This document shows, piece by piece, positions 8,258 through 16,400 of a stretch of 64,000 nucleotides of DNA. Source of the DNA: Oxalobacteraceae bacterium OTU3CINTB1. Its GTDB lineage: Bacteria > Pseudomonadota > Gammaproteobacteria > Burkholderiales > Burkholderiaceae_D. The stretch is from contig CP099652.1 in the NCBI GenBank assembly GCA_024123955.1, positions 2,914,001-2,978,000 of the forward strand, written 5' to 3'. The number at the start of each line of letters is the position of its first letter. Position 1 is the first letter of the stretch. The position numbers were made by a program, and so were the translations under genes. Under the pieces are notes generated by a model that was not told where the DNA came from, did not search any database, and saw nothing but the letters and a program-made list of their open reading frames with translations.

Positions 8258-10195
8258 ATGGTGAATAGATTTATCTCCGCGGTCGCGGTGGGCGCCACAG
8301 CCGCGTCCACCGCCTTCGCGGCTTCCCCTGGCGCGTTGACGAGCCCCGACCGTCACATCAGCGTCCAGCTGAATGCGGCGCCCGGCAAACCCCTGACCTA
8401 CACCGTCTCCCGTGACGGCAAACCGGTGCTGCTGGCATCCGAACTCGGTCTGCAACTTCAAGGCGCCGATCTGGCTGGCGCGTTGACCATCGCCGCCAGC
8501 TCCAAGGTCGGCACCGTCACCGACAAGTACCAGATGGCCACGGGTAAAAAGCGTGACATCACCTACAGCGCCAACGAACAAACCTACTCCGTGCAGAACG
8601 CGAAGAAGCAGAAGATGGACATCGTCTTCCGCGTGTCGAACGACGGCGTCGCCTTCCGCTACATCGTCGCCGAGCCGTCGCTGCCACGGAAAAAACTGAT
8701 CCAGGAACGCACAACGTTCGCGCTGCCGGCATCGGCCAAGGCCTGGCTGCAGCCGATCGCCGTCGCGCAGACCGGCTGGGGGCGGACCAATCCTTCCTAC
8801 GAAGAGCACTATCAGATGGACATCCCGGTCGGTACGGTCTCGCCGTCGCCGGCCGGTTGGGTGTTCCCGGCGCTTTTCAAGGCCGGCGACAACTGGCTTG
8901 CGATCTCGGAGGCGGGCATGGACGGTAGCTTCCAGGGCTCGCGCCTGGCGCCGGACTCCAAAGGCGGAAAGTACAGCATCGGCAACCCGATGAAGGAAGA
9001 AGTCTATCCCGATCGCGGTCTGCTGGCCGACGTCGAAGGCACACTGACTTCACCATGGCGCCTGATGGCGGTTGGGTCGCTGGCGACCGTAGTTGGATCG
9101 ACACTGGGTACCGACCTTGCGGCGCCGGCGATCGCCTTCGACAGGCAACTGGTCAAGCCGGGCCACGCTTCCTGGAGCTGGGCGCTGCTGAAGGATGACG
9201 CCACCGTCTACGACGTGCAGAAGAAGTTCATCGACTACGCCGCCGACATGAAGTGGGACTACACCCTGGTGGACGCCGATTGGGACCGCAAGATCGGCTA
9301 CGAGAAAATGAAGGAACTTGCCGACTACGCCGCGACCAAGAACGTCGGCGTGCTGGTTTGGTACAACTCGTCCGGCCCATGGAACGCGACCGAGTATTCG
9401 CCGAAAAGCAAATTGCTGACGCACGAGCAGCGCGTGGCCGAGTTCAAGCGCCTGCGCCAGATGGGCGTCAAGGGCGTCAAGATCGACTTCTTCAATGGCG
9501 ACGCGCAGTCGATGATCGCCTACTACGTCGATATATTGAACGACGCGGCAACCGCCGGCCTGCTGGTGAACTTCCACGGCGCCACGCTGCCGCGCGGCTG
9601 GACCCGCACCTGGCCCAACCTGATGACGATGGAGGCCGTGCGTGGCTTCGAGTTCACCACCTTCGAGCAGGCCGACGAGAACAAGATGCCGACGCACGCG
9701 GCGATGATGCCGTTCGCCCGCAACCTGTTCGACCCGATGGATTTCACGCCGATGGTGTTCGGCGACATCCCCAAGATCAAGCGCACCGGCAGCAATGGCT
9801 TCGAGCTCGCGACATCGGTGCTGTACGTCTCCGGCATCCAGCACTTCGCCGAAGTGCCGGAGGGGATGGCGACCGTGCCGGCCTACGTCAAGGGCTTCCT
9901 GCAAGAGCTGCCGCGCAGCTGGGACGACAGCCGCCTGGTTGACGGCTTCCCCGGCAAATACGCGGTTGTTGCGCGCCGTGCCGGCGACACCTGGTACATC
10001 GCCGGCATCAACGCCACCGAATCCGCCAAGGCCCTGACACTGGACTTGTCCTTCGCCGGTGGCAAGCAAGGCACGATCATCGCCGACGGCGAAGAGGGCG
10101 AACGGAGTTTTAGCCAGCGCAGCATCGCTGCCGGCAAAAAAGCAGCAGTAACCATCAAGCCGCATGGCGGCTTCGTGATGACAATAAAACAGTAA
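8258..10195 (+). CDS. Exported GH97 glycosidase (alpha-galactosidase / beta-L-arabinopyranosidase type)
   Basis: Family 97 glycoside hydrolase, 645 residues, with a Sec signal peptide ending near VTAAS..TAFA-AS at residue 22. The N-terminal beta-sandwich (about 25-270) precedes a TIM-barrel catalytic domain. Asp410 in VKIDFFNGDAQ sits where retaining GH97 enzymes carry their nucleophile; inverting SusB-type members differ there. Family knowledge: GH97 covers alpha-glucosidases, alpha-galactosidases and a Bacteroides enzyme active on beta-L-arabinopyranosides, whose ring stereochemistry matches alpha-galactosides. In this arabinose locus the last activity is attractive but inferred. The ribosome site (GGTGAG) is weak; the GH51 gene follows after 17 bases. 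Confidence 0.85.
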   Translation: MVNRFISAVAVGATAASTAFAASPGALTSPDRHISVQLNAAPGKPLTYTVSRDGKPVLLASELGLQLQGADLAGALTIAASSKVGTVTDKYQMATGKKRDITYSANEQTYSVQNAKKQKMDIVFRVSNDGVAFRYIVAEPSLPRKKLIQERTTFALPASAKAWLQPIAVAQTGWGRTNPSYEEHYQMDIPVGTVSPSPAGWVFPALFKAGDNWLAISEAGMDGSFQGSRLAPDSKGGKYSIGNPMKEEVYPDRGLLADVEGTLTSPWRLMAVGSLATVVGSTLGTDLAAPAIAFDRQLVKPGHASWSWALLKDDATVYDVQKKFIDYAADMKWDYTLVDADWDRKIGYEKMKELADYAATKNVGVLVWYNSSGPWNATEYSPKSKLLTHEQRVAEFKRLRQMGVKGVKIDFFNGDAQSMIAYYVDILNDAATAGLLVNFHGATLPRGWTRTWPNLMTMEAVRGFEFTTFEQADENKMPTHAAMMPFARNLFDPMDFTPMVFGDIPKIKRTGSNGFELATSVLYVSGIQHFAEVPEGMATVPAYVKGFLQELPRSWDDSRLVDGFPGKYAVVARRAGDTWYIAGINATESAKALTLDLSFAGGKQGTIIADGEEGERSFSQRSIAAGKKAAVTIKPHGGFVMTIKQ

Positions 10196-10212
10196 TCAGG
10201 AGATTGACAAAT

Positions 10213-11760
10213 ATGAATCACATCAAACGTGGTGTTCTCACCCTGTGCATGCTCGCTTCGGGCGCCGCATTCGCCGCGCCTGTCGGCGTGACGATCGATA
10301 CGACCAAGCCCGGTCCGGTCATCAACAAAAACATCTACGGCCAGTTCGCAGAGCACCTGGGCACCGGCATCTACGAGGGCATCTGGGTCGGTCCGAAGTC
10401 GAAGATCCCGAACGTCAACGGCTGGCGCAAGGACGTTGTCGGCGCGCTCAAAGCCATGCACGTGCCGCTGGTGCGCTGGCCGGGCGGCTGCTTCGCCGAC
10501 GAATACCACTGGCGCGACGGCATCGGCGCGCGAGAGAAGCGTCCTGTGAAGGTCAATACCAACTGGGGCGGCGTCGAGGAAAACAACGCCGTCGGCACCC
10601 ACGAATTCTTCGAACTGGCCGAGCAGCTTGGCGCGGAGACCTACGTCAACGGCAATCTGGGCACCGGCAGTGCGCAAGAGATGTCGGAATGGGTCGAGTA
10701 CATGACCTCCGACAGCAAATCGACGCTGGCGGAACTGCGCCGCAAGAATGGCCGCGACAAGCCGTTCAAGGTCGACTACTTCGCCATCGGTAACGAGGCC
10801 TGGGGCTGCGGCGGCAACATGTCGCCCCAACACTACGCAAACCTGTACAAGAATGTCGAAACCTTCCTGCGCGCTCCACCGCAGTATCGCCCGAAGATGA
10901 TCGCCAGCGGCGGCAACGACCATGACCTGACGTGGACCGAAACCTTGAGCAAAGAGCTCAAGAAGCAGACCTACGGCATCAGCTTCCACTACTACACCAT
11001 CCCGACCGGCCAGTGGGAAGTGAAGGGGATGGCGACCGGCTTCAAGGAAGACCAGTGGTTCTCGACCCTGTCCAACACGATCAAGATGGATGGCTTCATC
11101 AAGAACAATACGGCGGTGATGGACAAGTACGACCCTGAGAAAAAATTGGGCTTCCTGGTCGACGAGTGGGGCACCTGGTACGACGTCGAGAAGGGCACCA
11201 ACGCCGGCTTCCTGTTCCAGCAAAACACGCTGCGCGATGCGGTGGTGGCGGCGCTGAACTTCAATATCTTCCACGACCACGCGGATCGCGTGCGCATGAC
11301 TAACATCGCGCAGATGGTCAACGTGCTGCAGGCGATGATCATCACCGACAAGGACAAGATGGTGCTGACGCCGACGTACCACGCGTTCCAGATGTATGTG
11401 CCATTCCAGGACGCGACCTCGCTGCCGCTGAAGTTGACGAACAATCCGCAGTATTCGTACAACGGCAGCAGTATTCCAGAGATCAGCGCTTCGGCCGCGC
11501 GCGCCAAGGACGGCAAGCTGTATCTGGCGCTGGTCAACACCAACCCGACCAAGGAAGCGGAAATCGCCGTGGACGTGCCGGGCCAGGCCATCAAGTCGGT
11601 CAATGGCCGGGTGCTGACGTCCGCCGCGATGGATACGCATAACACCTTCCAGTCGCCGGAAGCGATCAAGCCGGCGCCGTTCAGCGCCACCGCCGGCGCC
11701 GATGGCAAGCTGACGGTCAAGATCCCGGCCAAGGCCGTTATCGTGGTCGCGGTGGAGTAA
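10213..11760 (+). CDS. Exported GH51 alpha-L-arabinofuranosidase
   Basis: Family 51 alpha-L-arabinofuranosidase, 515 residues; removes arabinofuranose side chains or ends from arabinan and arabinoxylan oligosaccharides. A clear Sec signal peptide (MNHIKRGVLTLCMLASGAAFA, cut after about residue 21) places it in the periplasm or outside, although many GH51 enzymes are cytoplasmic. The acid/base Glu195 is in AIGNEAWGCGG and the nucleophile Glu318 in LVDEWGTWY; WPGGCFADEYHW and the C-terminal beta-sandwich are also present. ATG 10213 is preferred to TTG 10204, since AGGAG at 10198-10202 is properly spaced only for the ATG. Confidence 0.93.
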   Translation: MNHIKRGVLTLCMLASGAAFAAPVGVTIDTTKPGPVINKNIYGQFAEHLGTGIYEGIWVGPKSKIPNVNGWRKDVVGALKAMHVPLVRWPGGCFADEYHWRDGIGAREKRPVKVNTNWGGVEENNAVGTHEFFELAEQLGAETYVNGNLGTGSAQEMSEWVEYMTSDSKSTLAELRRKNGRDKPFKVDYFAIGNEAWGCGGNMSPQHYANLYKNVETFLRAPPQYRPKMIASGGNDHDLTWTETLSKELKKQTYGISFHYYTIPTGQWEVKGMATGFKEDQWFSTLSNTIKMDGFIKNNTAVMDKYDPEKKLGFLVDEWGTWYDVEKGTNAGFLFQQNTLRDAVVAALNFNIFHDHADRVRMTNIAQMVNVLQAMIITDKDKMVLTPTYHAFQMYVPFQDATSLPLKLTNNPQYSYNGSSIPEISASAARAKDGKLYLALVNTNPTKEAEIAVDVPGQAIKSVNGRVLTSAAMDTHNTFQSPEAIKPAPFSATAGADGKLTVKIPAKAVIVVAVE

Positions 11761-11771
11761 GTTGTAAGCCC

Positions 11772-11800
11772 GCGAGGCCATGCCGGTGGCTTGGTCTCGC
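11772..11800 (+). other. Imperfect intercistronic stem-loop
   Basis: A 13-base arm starting GCGAGGCCA pairs with an arm ending TGGTCTCGC, with one mismatch, one wobble and a 3-base loop. No T-run follows. It occupies most of the 60-base gap between the GH51 and GH43 genes. Confidence 0.4.
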
Positions 11801-11820
11801 ATCGTTAATCGAGGTTGTAG

Positions 11821-12846
11821 ATGAAGTATATTTTTTCGACGATGGCTCTGGTGTTGGGCGTGGCCGGCCTGTCGGCCTGCACGGCCAAGGAAGTCAGCGT
11901 GCACGATCCGGTGATGGCCAAGGAAGGCGATACCTATTACGTCTTCAGTACCGGGCCGGGCATCACTTTCTACAGTTCGACCAATATGAAGGACTGGAAG
12001 CCGGAAGGTCGCGTGTTCAAGGATCAGCCATCTTGGGCCAAACGCGCCGCACCGACTTTCGACGGCCATATCTGGGCGCCGGATGTGCAGTTCCATAACG
12101 GTAAATACTATTTATATTATTCGGTTTCCGGCTTCGGTAAAAACACGTCGGGGATAGGCGTGACCGTCAACAAGACGCTCAATCCGCGCTCCCCGGACTA
12201 CCGCTGGGAAGACAAGGGCATGGTGTTGCAGTCGGTGCCGCTGCGGGACGACTGGAACGCGATCGATTCGAACATCATCGAAGATGAAAAAGGCGTGGCC
12301 TGGATGTCGTTCGGCTCCTTCTGGAGCGGACTGAAACTGGTCAAGTTGAACGACGCCTGGACCGGGTTGGCCGAGCCGCAGGAATGGCATTCGATCGCCA
12401 GCCGGACCGCCAACGTCGACGCGCCGGCCGGCACGGATGCGGGGCCGGGCGAGATCGAGGCGCCGTTCATCTTCAAGAAGAATGGCTACTACTATTTGTT
12501 CGCATCGTTCGGCCTTTGCTGCCGCAAGGGCGACAGCACCTACAACGTCGTCGTCGGCCGCTCGACATCGGTGACCGGTCCTTACATCGACAAAAAAGGT
12601 GTGGATATGATGAAGGGCGGCGGTTCGCTGTTGATCGCCGGCGACAAGGACTGGAAGGGCCTCGGCCACAACAGCGCTTACACGATGGACGGCAAGGACT
12701 ATCTGGTGCTGCACGCCTACGAGACCGCCGACAACTACCTGCAAAAGCTGAAAATCATGGAAATGAAATGGGACGCGAAAAGGTGGCCGACGGTTGACCA
12801 GGCCGACTTGAACAAGTACCGCAGCACGCAGCTGCCGCCGAAATAA
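11821..12846 (+). CDS. GH43 arabinanase / exo-arabinanase, lipoprotein
   Basis: Family 43 enzyme of the arabinan 1,5-alpha-L-arabinosidase type, 341 residues. The lipobox LSAC puts the acylated cysteine at Cys20, so the enzyme is anchored to a membrane, probably the outer one. Catalytic residues visible are Asp29 (VHDPVM, base), Asp148 (NAIDSNI) and Glu212 (GEIEAPFIF, acid); HIWAPDV and GHNS also fit arabinanases of subfamily 4/5 type. It would cut the alpha-1,5 backbone outside the cytoplasm and feed GH51 and the importers. The stop codon overlaps the next start (TAATG). Endo versus exo mode cannot be told from sequence. Confidence 0.87.
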   Translation: MKYIFSTMALVLGVAGLSACTAKEVSVHDPVMAKEGDTYYVFSTGPGITFYSSTNMKDWKPEGRVFKDQPSWAKRAAPTFDGHIWAPDVQFHNGKYYLYYSVSGFGKNTSGIGVTVNKTLNPRSPDYRWEDKGMVLQSVPLRDDWNAIDSNIIEDEKGVAWMSFGSFWSGLKLVKLNDAWTGLAEPQEWHSIASRTANVDAPAGTDAGPGEIEAPFIFKKNGYYYLFASFGLCCRKGDSTYNVVVGRSTSVTGPYIDKKGVDMMKGGGSLLIAGDKDWKGLGHNSAYTMDGKDYLVLHAYETADNYLQKLKIMEMKWDAKRWPTVDQADLNKYRSTQLPPK

Positions 12847-15281
12847 TGGCCGCGGCCATCCACAAGCCGGCGCGCCGGCGCACCTTGCGTTACGCCGCCA
12901 GTGCGATGGCGGCAGCGGCGGTTGCGCCGATGGCCGGCGCCGCGACGCGCGCTGGCGCCGCCGTGCCTGCGCCTGACAAAGCGCCTGTGCGCCTGTTCCC
13001 GCTGTCGGCCGTGCGCCTGACCGCCAGTCCCTTCCTGGAAGCCCAGCAAACGGACCTGCGCTACATCATGGCGCTGAATCCGGATAGGCTGCTGGCGCCA
13101 TTCCTGCGCGAAGCCGGCCTGACACCGAAGGAGGCCAGCTACGGCAACTGGGAATCGACGGGACTCGATGGCCACATGGGCGGCCACTATCTGACGGCGT
13201 TGTCGCTGATGGCCGCCTCCACCGGCGACGGGGAAGTGCTCAAGCGGCTGAATTACTTTGTGGCGGAACTTAAGCGCTGCCAGGCGAGCAATGGCGATGG
13301 CTACATCGGCGGCGTGCCAGGTGGCGCTGCGGCGTGGCGCGATATCGCGCAGGGCAAACTCCAGGCCGACGGCTTCTCCGTCAACGGCAAATGGGTCCCG
13401 TGGTACAACCTGCACAAGCTTTACGCCGGCCTGCGCGACGCCTACGTCTACACCGGCAACGAGGACGCGCGCGCGATGCTGATCGCGCTGTGCGACTGGA
13501 CCGTCGGCCTGATTTCGCACCTGAGCGACGAACAGATGCAGAACATGCTGCGCTGCGAGCATGGCGGCATGAACGAAGTGCTGGCCGACGTCTCCGAGAT
13601 GACCGGCCAGAAAAAATACATGGACCTGGCGATCCGCTTTTCGCACCAGGCCATCCTGCGCCCGCTGGAGGATGGCAAGGACCAGTTGACCGGCCTGCAC
13701 GCCAATACGCAAATCCCGAAAGTGATCGGCTTCAAGCGCATCGGCGACATCACCGGCCGGCGCGACTGGCAAAAAGCCGCGCAGTTCTTCTGGCAAACCG
13801 TGCACGATCACCGCACCGTCGCCATCGGCGGCAACAGCGTCAAGGAGCACTTCCACGACCAGAATGACTTCTCGTCCATGATCGAGGAAGTCGAAGGCCC
13901 CGAGACCTGCAATACCTACAATATGCTCAAGCTCACCGGGCTGCTGTTCCTCGGCGACGCCAAGGGCAGCTACGCCGACTACTACGAGCGCGCGCTGTAC
14001 AACCACATTCTGGGCTCGCAGCGCCCGCACAGCGGCGGCTTTGTCTACTTCACGCCGATGCGGCCGAACCACTACCGCATGTATTCGCAGCCGCAGCAGG
14101 GCATGTGGTGCTGCGTGGGCTCGGGCCTGGAGAGCCACGCCAAGTACGGCGAGTTCATTTACGCGCATCGGGGCGACAACCTGTATGTCAACCTGTTCAT
14201 CCCTTCGACCTTGAACTGGCGCGAGCAGGGCGTATCCCTCCGCCAGTCCAACCGCTTCCCGGATGAAGGCGGCAGCACCATCACGGTCAAGGGCAACAAG
14301 ACCTTCACCTTGAAGATCCGGTATCCGGAGTGGGTGGCGCCGGGTGCGCTGCGCGTCGCCGTCAACGGCAAGCAGGTCGCGGCCAGCATCGGCGCCGACC
14401 GTTATGTCAGCGTCCGCCGCCAATGGCGCGACGGCGACAAGGTCGATATCGCATTGCCGATGAAAACCCGGCTCGAACAGATGCCGGACAAATCCAATTA
14501 CTACGCGGTCCTGCATGGCCCCGTCGTGCTGGCGGCCAAGACCAACCCGTTCCCTGACGAGAAACTGAACTTCCTGGCCGACGACTCGCGCATGGGCCAT
14601 ATCGCCTCCGGGCCGGTAGTCCCGTTGCAGGCCGCGCCGGTGCTGGTCGACGACAGTCCTTCGTTCGAGGGCCGCTTCAAGCCGGTGTCGGGCAGGCCGC
14701 TGACGTTTGTCGCTCCCGGACTGGTCGAGGGCAAGAACGGCAAGGAGGCCACCACCTTCGTGCCGTTCTTCCGCGTGCACGAATCCCGCTACATGGTTTA
14801 TTGGCCGTATTCGACGGCGGCCGATCTGGCGGCTACGCGCGCCAAAGCCGCCGAGGACGAGAAGGCGCGGCTTGAACTGGACGCGCGCACCATCGACCAG
14901 GTGGCGCCGGGTGAGCAGCAGCCGGAATCGGACCACTTTTTCAAGGCCGAAGGCGGCGAATCCGGTTTGGCCAAGGGGCGCCGCTGGCGGCATGCGAAAA
15001 GCTGGTTTAGCTATGACCTGACCGACAAAAAGTCGGAAGCCCGCACTTTGCTGCTGACATACTCGAAAGCGGATGCCGGGCGCAGGTTCGATATCCTGAT
15101 CAACGGCCAGTTGCTGGCCGAGGTCAAGCTGGACGCCACGGCGCCGCAGGAACTCTATACGGTGGATTACCCGATCCCGCCGGCGTTGGTTGCAGCAGCG
15201 GGCGGGAAGCTGGTGGTGAAATTTGTGGCCCGTAATGGCTCGGCGGCCGGTGGCTTGTACGGCTTGCGCCTGCTGCGCTGA
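12846..15281 (+). CDS. GH127/GH146 beta-L-arabinofuranosidase (DUF1680), Tat-like signal
   Basis: Cysteine-dependent beta-L-arabinofuranosidase family, 811 residues, with an (alpha/alpha)6 barrel core. The zinc/nucleophile site seen in the Bifidobacterium enzyme HypBA1 is conserved: Glu353 and Cys355 in GPETCNTYN and the pair Cys422-Cys423 in MWCCVGSGLESH, where the first cysteine is the expected nucleophile. The N-terminus RRRTLRY followed by an Ala-rich stretch looks like a twin-arginine signal, suggesting export of the folded, metal-loaded enzyme. Extra beta-domains after about residue 520 make GH146 as likely as GH127. Translation is coupled to the upstream GH43 by the TAATG overlap. It would remove beta-linked L-Araf, as in pectin side chains or hydroxyproline-rich glycoproteins. 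Confidence 0.87.
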   Translation: MAAAIHKPARRRTLRYAASAMAAAAVAPMAGAATRAGAAVPAPDKAPVRLFPLSAVRLTASPFLEAQQTDLRYIMALNPDRLLAPFLREAGLTPKEASYGNWESTGLDGHMGGHYLTALSLMAASTGDGEVLKRLNYFVAELKRCQASNGDGYIGGVPGGAAAWRDIAQGKLQADGFSVNGKWVPWYNLHKLYAGLRDAYVYTGNEDARAMLIALCDWTVGLISHLSDEQMQNMLRCEHGGMNEVLADVSEMTGQKKYMDLAIRFSHQAILRPLEDGKDQLTGLHANTQIPKVIGFKRIGDITGRRDWQKAAQFFWQTVHDHRTVAIGGNSVKEHFHDQNDFSSMIEEVEGPETCNTYNMLKLTGLLFLGDAKGSYADYYERALYNHILGSQRPHSGGFVYFTPMRPNHYRMYSQPQQGMWCCVGSGLESHAKYGEFIYAHRGDNLYVNLFIPSTLNWREQGVSLRQSNRFPDEGGSTITVKGNKTFTLKIRYPEWVAPGALRVAVNGKQVAASIGADRYVSVRRQWRDGDKVDIALPMKTRLEQMPDKSNYYAVLHGPVVLAAKTNPFPDEKLNFLADDSRMGHIASGPVVPLQAAPVLVDDSPSFEGRFKPVSGRPLTFVAPGLVEGKNGKEATTFVPFFRVHESRYMVYWPYSTAADLAATRAKAAEDEKARLELDARTIDQVAPGEQQPESDHFFKAEGGESGLAKGRRWRHAKSWFSYDLTDKKSEARTLLLTYSKADAGRRFDILINGQLLAEVKLDATAPQELYTVDYPIPPALVAAAGGKLVVKFVARNGSAAGGLYGLRLLR

Positions 15282-15316
15282 GCTATTACTTCCGCAGTTG
15301 AACCGATATCGGAATC

Positions 15317-15371
15317 GATATCGTAGTTGACCAAAATATCATTGGATAGATATTTGTGTTTCTCATAGTAT
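15317..15371 (+). promoter_or_regulatory. Conserved arabinose promoter module, copy B
   Basis: TTGGAT (15342-15347) and TAGTAT (15366-15371) are 18 bases apart, preceded by GATATCGTAGTTGACC from 15317. The arrangement and 40 of 55 bases equal copy A at 2888-2942. Within it AATATC and GATATT form a 6-base inverted repeat with an 8-base spacer (about 15335-15354), a plausible regulator half-site pair overlapping the -35 region. It drives the ABC importer operon starting at 15414. Confidence 0.65.
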
Positions 15372-15413
15372 ATGATCAATAAGTAGTTAAAAATCTAATC
15401 TGGAGACCTTGCT

Positions 15414-16388
15414 ATGACATGCAATCGCAGAACCGTACTCAAAGCCGGCGTAGCTGCTGCCATCGTCGCCGCCTTCGGTAGCGTCGGCCCGGCCTTCGCC
15501 GCCAAACCGCTGGTGATCGGCTTCTCGCAAGTCGGCGCCGAGAGCGAATGGCGCACCGCCAATACCGTCTCGATCAAGGACGCGGCCAAGAAAGAGGGCA
15601 TCACCCTCAAATTCGCCGACGCCCAGCAGCGCCAGGAAAACCAGGTCAAGGCGATCCGCTCCTTCATCGCCCAGCGTGTCGATATCATCGCCTTTTCGCC
15701 GGTTGTCGAATCGGGCTGGGATACCGTCCTGCGCGAAGCCAAGGCCGCGAAAATTCCGGTCATCCTGACCGACCGCGCCGTCAACGTCACCGACCCGTCG
15801 CTGTACGTGACCTTCATCGGTTCCGATTTCGTCGAAGAGGGCCGCCTGGCCGCGCGCTGGCTGCTGGAACGCGCCAAGAAGACGCCCGACGCCACCTTCA
15901 ACATCGTCGAGCTGCAGGGCACCGTCGGCTCCGCGCCGGCGATCGACCGCCAGAAGGGCTTCGCCGAAGTCATCGCCGCCAATCCGAAGCTGAAGATCAT
16001 CCGCTCGCAGACCGGCGACTTCACCCGCACCAAGGGCAAGGAAGTGATGGAAGCCTTCCTTAAGGCCGAGGGCAAGAAGATCAACGTGCTGTACGCGCAC
16101 AACGACGACATGGCCATTGGCGCGATCCAGGCGATCGAGGAAGCCGGTATGAAGCCGGGCAAGGACATCCTTGTGATTTCGATCGACGGCGTGCGCGGCG
16201 CCTTCCAGGCGATGGTGGCCGGGAAGATGAACGTGACCGTCGAATGTAATCCGCTGTTTGGCCCACAACTGATGCAGATCGCGCGCGACGTCGCCGCCAA
16301 CAAGCCGGTACCCAAGCGCATCACGGTGCAAGAGGGCGTGTTCCCGGCCGAGGTGGCGGCCAAGGAATTCCCGAACCGTAAATACTGA
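15414..16388 (+). CDS. ytfQ: Sugar ABC transporter substrate-binding protein (YtfQ-like)
   Basis: Periplasmic binding protein of the ribose/galactose (PBP type 1) class, 324 residues, for furanose or pyranose pentoses/hexoses. The N-terminus NRRTVLKAG followed by a hydrophobic stretch and PAFA-A is a possible Tat signal, cut near residue 29. The mature part starts KPLVIGFSQVGAESEWR, typical of YtfQ galactofuranose-binding proteins, and ends with a full second lobe. It heads an operon with ATPase and two permeases (order Q-R-T-F). The arabinose context suggests L-arabinose, maybe its furanose form, as ligand. Start ATG 15414 has TGGAGAC upstream. Confidence 0.88.
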   Translation: MTCNRRTVLKAGVAAAIVAAFGSVGPAFAAKPLVIGFSQVGAESEWRTANTVSIKDAAKKEGITLKFADAQQRQENQVKAIRSFIAQRVDIIAFSPVVESGWDTVLREAKAAKIPVILTDRAVNVTDPSLYVTFIGSDFVEEGRLAARWLLERAKKTPDATFNIVELQGTVGSAPAIDRQKGFAEVIAANPKLKIIRSQTGDFTRTKGKEVMEAFLKAEGKKINVLYAHNDDMAIGAIQAIEEAGMKPGKDILVISIDGVRGAFQAMVAGKMNVTVECNPLFGPQLMQIARDVAANKPVPKRITVQEGVFPAEVAAKEFPNRKY

Positions 16389-16400
16389 TAGCCTCCCGCG

